Positions 28,207-32,739 of a stretch of 32,739 nucleotides of DNA are shown here, piece by piece. The notes below the pieces were generated by a model. That model was not told where the DNA came from. It searched no databases and saw only the letters and a program-made list of their open reading frames with translations. The stretch is from Gemmatimonadota bacterium (GTDB lineage Bacteria; Gemmatimonadota; Gemmatimonadetes; Longimicrobiales; Gaopeijiaceae). Location of the stretch: assembly GCA_030550695.1 (NCBI GenBank), contig JAUQOX010000003.1, positions 1 through 32,739 of the forward strand, in the 5' to 3' direction. The number at the start of each line of letters is the position of its first letter. Within the stretch, counting starts at the first letter, position 1. A program made the translations under genes and the position numbers.

Positions 28207-28730
28207 TCCCCCCCCACGATCTGGGTCAGAATCGTATCACCATAGCGTCTCTGCCGGGCCCCGGGTATCGGTGGGAGGGTCTCGTCGGCGCGGTGCTCCA
28301 ACCAGAGTTCCTCGGCAAAGGCCACCTGGCCGAAGAGCTCCACCAGGGCTGCGGCCAGGCCTTTCCCGTAGGGGGGATCGGCCAGAGCCAGATGGAAGCT
28401 GTGGCGGTCGAGCCGTCGGACGAAGGCCAAGGCATCCCCCCGTACCACCCGACATCGGTCCTCGGCTCCCAGCATCCGGATGTTCCTATGCAGCACTTCC
28501 AGGGCTTCCCGGGCCCGCTCCACAAAGACCACCTCCTGGGCCCCGCGACTGAGGGTCTCCAACCCCAAGGCTCCTGAGCCGGCAAACAGGTCCAGGACGC
28601 GGGCCCCCTGCAAGCGGGGGCCGATGGCAGCCATCCAGGCCTCCCGGACCCGTTCGGTGGTCGGGCGCATCCCGCCCCCGGCCAGGGAGTGGAGCCGCCT
28701 CCCCTTCCAATCCCCCGCAATGATCCTCAT
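28203..28730 (-). CDS. rsmD: 16S rRNA (guanine966-N2)-methyltransferase RsmD
   Basis: RsmD methylates G966 of 16S rRNA on the 30S subunit. The 175-residue protein starts with MRIIAGDWKGRRL. It has RPTTERVREAWM, the SAM-binding DLFAGSGALGLETLSRGA, and the catalytic ADPPYGKGL. Length and motif order are normal. Its ATG overlaps the recJ stop by ATGA and its stop overlaps coaD by ATGA, so recJ-rsmD-coaD should be translated in a coupled series. Confidence 0.95.
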   Translation of the reverse strand: MRIIAGDWKGRRLHSLAGGGMRPTTERVREAWMAAIGPRLQGARVLDLFAGSGALGLETLSRGAQEVVFVERAREALEVLHRNIRMLGAEDRCRVVRGDALAFVRRLDRHSFHLALADPPYGKGLAAALVELFGQVAFAEELWLEHRADETLPPIPGARQRRYGDTILTQIVGGE

Positions 28731-30469
28731 GGCCCGCCGTCCTGTCCCCCGGGCCGGAGGTCCCGCACAGCCAGCTGGAGGCGCCTCACTCCACGATAGT
28801 GGTTTTCCTGGAGATGGAACACCAGGTTCAAAGGCCCCAGGCTCAGCGTGTCCGGCTGGATGCGGTGGGCCAAACCGAACCCGATGGCCTCCAGGACACC
28901 CCGTCCGTCCGCCAGGCTCATCTTCAAGTGTCCGTCCCCCACCGTCCGGGGGGGAGCCGCCGGCCGCACGCCCCGGACAAGGAACAGGGGCCGGGGGTTA
29001 CCGATGCCATGGGGACCCAGGTATCGAAGGTAATGGTGGAGTTCGGGGGTGAGGTCGGAGAGGTTCACGGGGGCATCCACCTGGAGCACCGGCCGGAGAT
29101 CGCGACCCTCGAGCACCCGACGGGCTTCCTGGTTGAAGGCCTCGCGAAAGGCCTCAAGCTGAGCGCGGGAAATGTCCATGCCCGCCGCAAGGGCATGCCC
29201 TCCGAATCGCGTCAGGAACCGCCGGCACGCGCGAATGCCCTCCAGCAGATGGAACCCGGCGACGGATCGGGCGCTTCCCCGCCCTCTGTCCCCGTCCAGA
29301 GCCACAAGAACCACCGGGCGGTGGATCCGCTCTACCACCCGCGAGGCCACGATCCCCACCACCCCAGGATGCCATCCTTCTCGGGCCAGCACGACCCCGA
29401 AATCCCGCTCGGGATCGAAGCTCTCTGCCAACGTCTGTAAAGCCTCCTCCAAGGTCTTCCGATCCTCGTCCTGCCGCGCTCGGTTCAGGCCCGCCGCTTT
29501 CGCCGCCAGGTCGCGGGCCTCTTGCGGTCGTTCGGTAAGGAGCAATTCCAGGGCCTCCCGAGGGTCTCCCAGACGTCCCACGGCATTCAAGCGGGGCGCA
29601 AGGATATACCCGAGGGTGTGAGCCGAAAGTTGGGACTCATCCAGGCCGGCCCCCTCCAGGAGGGCCTTGAGACCTGGATTCTGCGTGCGGGCCAGCACCT
29701 TCAGGCCATGCCGCACCAGGACACGGTTTTCCCCCACAAGGGGAACCAGATCGGCCACGGTGGCCAGAGCAACCAGATCCAGGAAGGCGTGAAGCTCCTC
29801 TACCCCGGTCCCCATCAGCCGGCCGACCTCCATGGCCAGCTTGTACGCAACCCCGGTGCCACAGAGGAAGCGATTCGCATAGCGGGAATCCGCTCGCACC
29901 GGATTGACCACCGCCAGAGCCTGGGGAAGGCCCTGTTCGGGCAGGTGGTGATCGGTGACGATAACCTCCACCCCCATGCGGACGGCCTCCTCCACAGCTG
30001 AAAAGGCCACGGTGCCGCAATCCACCGTCACCACCAAGGATGCCTTTGCCCGAACAGCAGCCTCCAAGCCTGCCCGACCGAAATCGTATCCGTCCCTGAG
30101 CCGATGGGGAAGGAACCCCACCACCCGTCCTCCCAACCTGCGAAACCAGCGGACCAGCAGGGCCGTCCCGGCCATACCGTCCACATCGTAGTCGCCATGG
30201 ACGAGAATCGTCTCGCCTCGCCGGATAGCCGCAACGATGCGCCGGGACGCTATGGCCATATCGGGGAGGTCAGCGGGGGGGTGCAAGCTTTCCAGCTTGG
30301 GCCTGAGGAAGGCTTTGGCTTCCTCGGGCTCGCTGATACCGCGGCTGGCCAAGACCAGGCAGAGCGGACGGGGAAGCTTGAGTTCCGCCTCCAGTCGCTC
30401 CACCACTCCAGGGGGAGGGGCTGGAGAGAGCTGCCATCGCGGTGCGGGGGGGGGAGGAAGGCCGTTCAA
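28727..30469 (-). CDS. recJ: Single-stranded-DNA-specific exonuclease RecJ
   Basis: RecJ is a 5'-3' single-strand exonuclease used in recombination, mismatch and base-excision repair. The 580-residue protein has the DHH motifs: VHGDYDVDGMAGTALL (about 91-105), VTVDCGT, and VTDHHLPEQGLP (DHH at 173-175). GTGVAYKLA, a DHHA1 motif RFGGHALAAGMDIS and a C-terminal OB-like region (about 470-575) follow. The start is TTG 30469 (MNGLPPPP when initiated), preceded by GGGGAG at good spacing. The 130 bases before it hold no gene I can identify. rsmD overlaps the 3' end. Confidence 0.96.
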   Translation of the reverse strand: MNGLPPPPAPRWQLSPAPPPGVVERLEAELKLPRPLCLVLASRGISEPEEAKAFLRPKLESLHPPADLPDMAIASRRIVAAIRRGETILVHGDYDVDGMAGTALLVRWFRRLGGRVVGFLPHRLRDGYDFGRAGLEAAVRAKASLVVTVDCGTVAFSAVEEAVRMGVEVIVTDHHLPEQGLPQALAVVNPVRADSRYANRFLCGTGVAYKLAMEVGRLMGTGVEELHAFLDLVALATVADLVPLVGENRVLVRHGLKVLARTQNPGLKALLEGAGLDESQLSAHTLGYILAPRLNAVGRLGDPREALELLLTERPQEARDLAAKAAGLNRARQDEDRKTLEEALQTLAESFDPERDFGVVLAREGWHPGVVGIVASRVVERIHRPVVLVALDGDRGRGSARSVAGFHLLEGIRACRRFLTRFGGHALAAGMDISRAQLEAFREAFNQEARRVLEGRDLRPVLQVDAPVNLSDLTPELHHYLRYLGPHGIGNPRPLFLVRGVRPAAPPRTVGDGHLKMSLADGRGVLEAIGFGLAHRIQPDTLSLGPLNLVFHLQENHYRGVRRLQLAVRDLRPGGQDGGP

Positions 30470-30599
30470 GAGACTCCCCTGTCAACAAGCTCCCGTGGCA
30501 GACTCATCCTGCAAACCGCAAGCAGCGGCCCGAAGGGAGCCTCCTCCCTTGGACTCGGAGGGGATCTGCCGAGCTCCTTCGCCCACGGCCGAAAACCTC

Positions 30600-31319
30600 T
30601 CAGACACCCTTGGCCGGGGCGAGGAGGACGCCACAAGCCTCACAGGATATCAGCACTTTTCCGGCTCGGATCTCGTTCTGGATCTGAAGAGGGACCATAT
30701 TGTAGCACTGTCCGCAGGCCCCATCGGGTGTCAGGGTGGCCACCACCACCGACCTGCCGCCGGCCCGGACTCTTTCGTAAAGCTTGAGATCCTGAGGCGC
30801 GATGCGAAGGGCCTGGTTCTCTCGTTTGGATGCCAGGACGGCCAGCTCCTCCTCGGCGGCGCGACGCTCGTCGAGGAGGCGTGCGCGATTGGCCTCGACT
30901 TCCTTCCAGACGCTCTCCAGAGCTCCTTCGAGCTCGGACAAGCGTTCCTCCACCTTTCGGATCTGCTCCAGGAGCATGAGGGCCTCCTGTTCGTAGCCGT
31001 CCAGGGCCTTTCTGACCAGATCCAGTTCCGCCTGGGCAGCAGCTTCCTCCCGAAGGTTCCGCACCGTCTTGAGGCGCTCTTGCAGGAGCCGCGCCCTTGC
31101 CCGCTTCTCGTCAGCCGAGCGCTCGAGACGGCGTTCCTCAACCTTGAGGTCTTTGAGACGATCGCGAAGGGTTTGGATCTCTCTTTCCACGCTCCGGGCC
31201 GGCTCCTCCACCTCGGCCAACGCCGGCTCGAATCCTCGCAGGCGGGCTTCAGCTGCCTGCAACTGCTGGTCCAGGGCCTGCAGATCCCGAAGCTTTTCCG
31301 CACGTTCTTCGGCGGTCAT
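30600..31319 (-). CDS. Coiled-coil C4-type zinc-ribbon protein
   Basis: The 239-residue protein has a long Glu/Arg/Leu-rich coiled coil (about 1-165; ERLSELEGALESVWKEVEAN and others). A C-terminal zinc ribbon with two CxxC pairs, CGQCYNMVPLQ and ISCEACGVLL, follows. Family members (CT398/YbgI-neighbour type, COG1579) are widespread and have no settled role; nucleic-acid or flagellar-related chaperone roles have been suggested for some. ATG 31319 overlaps the dnaG stop by ATGA, which corrects the ORF-track start at 31382. Coupling to dnaG points to a role linked to DNA replication or simply to co-expression. Confidence 0.9.
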   Translation of the reverse strand: MTAEERAEKLRDLQALDQQLQAAEARLRGFEPALAEVEEPARSVEREIQTLRDRLKDLKVEERRLERSADEKRARARLLQERLKTVRNLREEAAAQAELDLVRKALDGYEQEALMLLEQIRKVEERLSELEGALESVWKEVEANRARLLDERRAAEEELAVLASKRENQALRIAPQDLKLYERVRAGGRSVVVATLTPDGACGQCYNMVPLQIQNEIRAGKVLISCEACGVLLAPAKGV

Positions 31320-32739
31320 ACTCCTCCGTACGGTTTGGGGTGGTCGTTGGGGAGGGGCCTGGGTCGAATGGCTTGTCGCCAATCGGCACGGATCTGGCGA
31401 CGTTGACGGGCAAGCTCCTCCAGCTCTCGCACCAGGGCCTCCTGGCGGGACGGATCCGTCTCCTGGGCCAGGACTTCCCGCAGTTCGTGGGCGTGACGTT
31501 CCAGACGGACCTTTCGCATATGGGCCACCGAATCTTCAAAAACCTTCTGAAGATCGGACAGGCGCCGGCTCTCCTCCATGAGTTCCTGCAAGCGCTGGAC
31601 TGCGACCGGACCCATCCCTGCGGGGGGGGCCGCGAGTTCCGGGTCCGCCACCAGGGCCTGGAAAATCTCCCGATACGCCGGATCCTGAAAATCCTCCGGG
31701 CCCAGGCGCTCCGCAGCCCGATCCACGAAGTCCCTGGCCTGGACCAGGAGCAACAACAGCTCCCGCTCGGCTCCCAGAGACAGGGGCCGGGCCGAGACAA
31801 GGGGGACCGGCGGCCGAGGGAGGCGGGGGGGCCGGGGCGATGCCGAGGGCGGCTGTCCGATCTCACCCTCCAGCGTCTCGCGCCTCACCCCCGTCTTTTC
31901 AGCCACCCGGGCCACATAGAGGTCCCGCAGGGCCGGATCCCGCACGGCCCGCAGGGTGGGCAGAAGCCGGTCCAGTGCACCTCGCAGTTTGGTGAGGGAA
32001 GAAAGATACCGCCGCTCTTCCAGGATTTGCAGCTTGCGGTCCAGCAGGTCCACGGCTCCAGCCAGGGCTTGTTGAATTCCGGAAACTCCTTGCTTCCTCA
32101 CCAGGCTGTCGGGATCCTCGCCCGGCGGAAGGGTCACCACGAGGGGGTGAACCCCCGCCGCCAAGAGGAGGTCCCCCGCGCGGAATGTGGCCCGGAGGCC
32201 GGCGGGGTCGCTGTCGAAGAGAAGGAAGGCACGCCGGCAGTAGCGCGACAGCAGACGGGCCTGTTCCTCGGTGAGGGAGGTCCCCAGGGGCGCCACCACA
32301 TGTTCCACTCCGGCCGCCGCCAAGGACACGGCGTCCATGTAGCCCTCCACCACCAGAACCGCCGCTTCCCGCCGGATGGCATGCTTCGCCCAGGACAAGC
32401 CATAGAGGACCTCGCCCTTTCGGAAGACCGGACTGTCCGGGGAATTCAGATATTTCGGAACCTGGGGTCCCCCCTCCCCCAAAACCCGCCCCCCGAACCC
32501 CACCACCTTCCCCGAGGGGGACTCGATGGGAAAGATGATGCGATTGCGGAAGCGGTCATAGGGATCCTCACCCCCTTCCCTCCGAACCAGGAGGCCCGCT
32601 TCCACGAGGACGTTCTCGTCGAGGCCGTGCTGGGCGGCCGCCGTCCGAAAAGCCTGGCGGTCATCCGGAGCATACCCCAGACCGAAGCGTTCCGCCGTCG
32701 CCTCTCCGATCCCCCTGGAGGCCAGATATTCCCGGGCCC
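31316..32739 (-). CDS. dnaG: DNA primase DnaG (partial, N-terminus outside window)
   Basis: The frame runs to the right window edge, so the N-terminal zinc-binding domain and start are missing; 473 residues are seen. The first visible residues, AREYLASRGIGEATAERFGLGYAP, are the end of the region linking the zinc domain to the RNA-polymerase core. The core shows FRNRIIFPI, GRVLG, KYLNSPDSPVFRKGEVLYGL, the TOPRIM motifs VVEGYMDAVSLAAAGV and LLFDSDPAGLRA, and LPPGEDPDSLVRKQG. The C-terminal third is the helicase-binding region. DnaG makes RNA primers for replication. The ORF-track start at 32605 is an internal GTG. No rpoD follows; instead a zinc-ribbon gene overlaps its stop. Confidence 0.97.
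   Translation of the reverse strand, partial: AREYLASRGIGEATAERFGLGYAPDDRQAFRTAAAQHGLDENVLVEAGLLVRREGGEDPYDRFRNRIIFPIESPSGKVVGFGGRVLGEGGPQVPKYLNSPDSPVFRKGEVLYGLSWAKHAIRREAAVLVVEGYMDAVSLAAAGVEHVVAPLGTSLTEEQARLLSRYCRRAFLLFDSDPAGLRATFRAGDLLLAAGVHPLVVTLPPGEDPDSLVRKQGVSGIQQALAGAVDLLDRKLQILEERRYLSSLTKLRGALDRLLPTLRAVRDPALRDLYVARVAEKTGVRRETLEGEIGQPPSASPRPPRLPRPPVPLVSARPLSLGAERELLLLLVQARDFVDRAAERLGPEDFQDPAYREIFQALVADPELAAPPAGMGPVAVQRLQELMEESRRLSDLQKVFEDSVAHMRKVRLERHAHELREVLAQETDPSRQEALVRELEELARQRRQIRADWRQAIRPRPLPNDHPKPYGGV

Noticed and set aside
30470-30599. A small structured RNA (RNase P or SRP type) between the zinc-ribbon gene and recJ
   Set aside because: The gap is too short for RNase P RNA. 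I found neither its conserved core strings nor the SRP GGAA-loop pattern. A TTGACA near 30480 overlaps the recJ ribosome site and has no matching -10.

Overview
The window is a GC-rich bacterial chromosome segment in which every gene I can support lies on the minus strand. No gap between genes exceeds about 230 bases. TonB/ExbB/ExbD genes imply an outer membrane. A Minf_1886-family protein (a family I recall from planctomycetes, verrucomicrobia and related phyla), paired exbD genes and frequent GTG starts fit a high-GC Gram-negative lineage such as Gemmatimonadota or a neighbour. That placement is a low-confidence inference. I see no insertion sequence, prophage, CRISPR array or plus-strand gene; this looks like core chromosome.

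Reading in the direction of transcription (right to left): (1) 32739-27682 is an information-processing and coenzyme block: dnaG (5' end outside the window), a coiled-coil C4 zinc-ribbon protein, recJ, rsmD, coaD. (2) 27543-25122 is a three-gene partner-switching regulatory module: STAS antagonist, HATPase anti-sigma-type kinase, GAF/PP2C phosphatase. (3) 25088-22467 carries rsmA, a DnaQ-like exonuclease and an MBL-fold hydrolase. (4) 22239-18047 is a short-chain acyl-CoA block (thiolase, 3-hydroxyacyl-CoA dehydrogenase, acyl-CoA dehydrogenase) with a CPBP membrane protease inserted and translationally coupled.

(5) 17981-10551 runs glyA, a Minf_1886-family protein, a tiny zinc-ribbon protein, nnrD (bifunctional NAD(P)HX repair), thiL, plsC, eno, an ftsB/divIC-like gene and tRNA-Met(CAT), closed by a strong intrinsic terminator. 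(6) 10501-8060 holds an SDR oxidoreductase, an unrecognised 172-aa protein and a glycerophosphodiester phosphodiesterase. (7) 8088-618 is the classical tilS-hpt-ftsH run continued by the diadenylate cyclase cdaA and by exbB-exbD-exbD-tonB, closed by a second strong terminator. (8) 400-1 is the start of a YggS/PLPBP-family gene that leaves the window.

Ten gene junctions overlap by the 4-base ATGA/GTGA type, so much of the window is probably translated in coupled pairs. The functional themes are genome maintenance, ribosome maturation (RsmA, RsmD, TilS), cofactor supply and repair (CoaD, NnrD, ThiL, YggS), acyl-CoA metabolism and envelope energisation and quality control. I did not find a clearly novel system. 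The best candidates for follow-up are the unrecognised protein at 9091-9609, the acyl-CoA/CPBP coupling, the phosphatase with an unassigned N-terminal region, and the structured leader in front of the thiolase gene.
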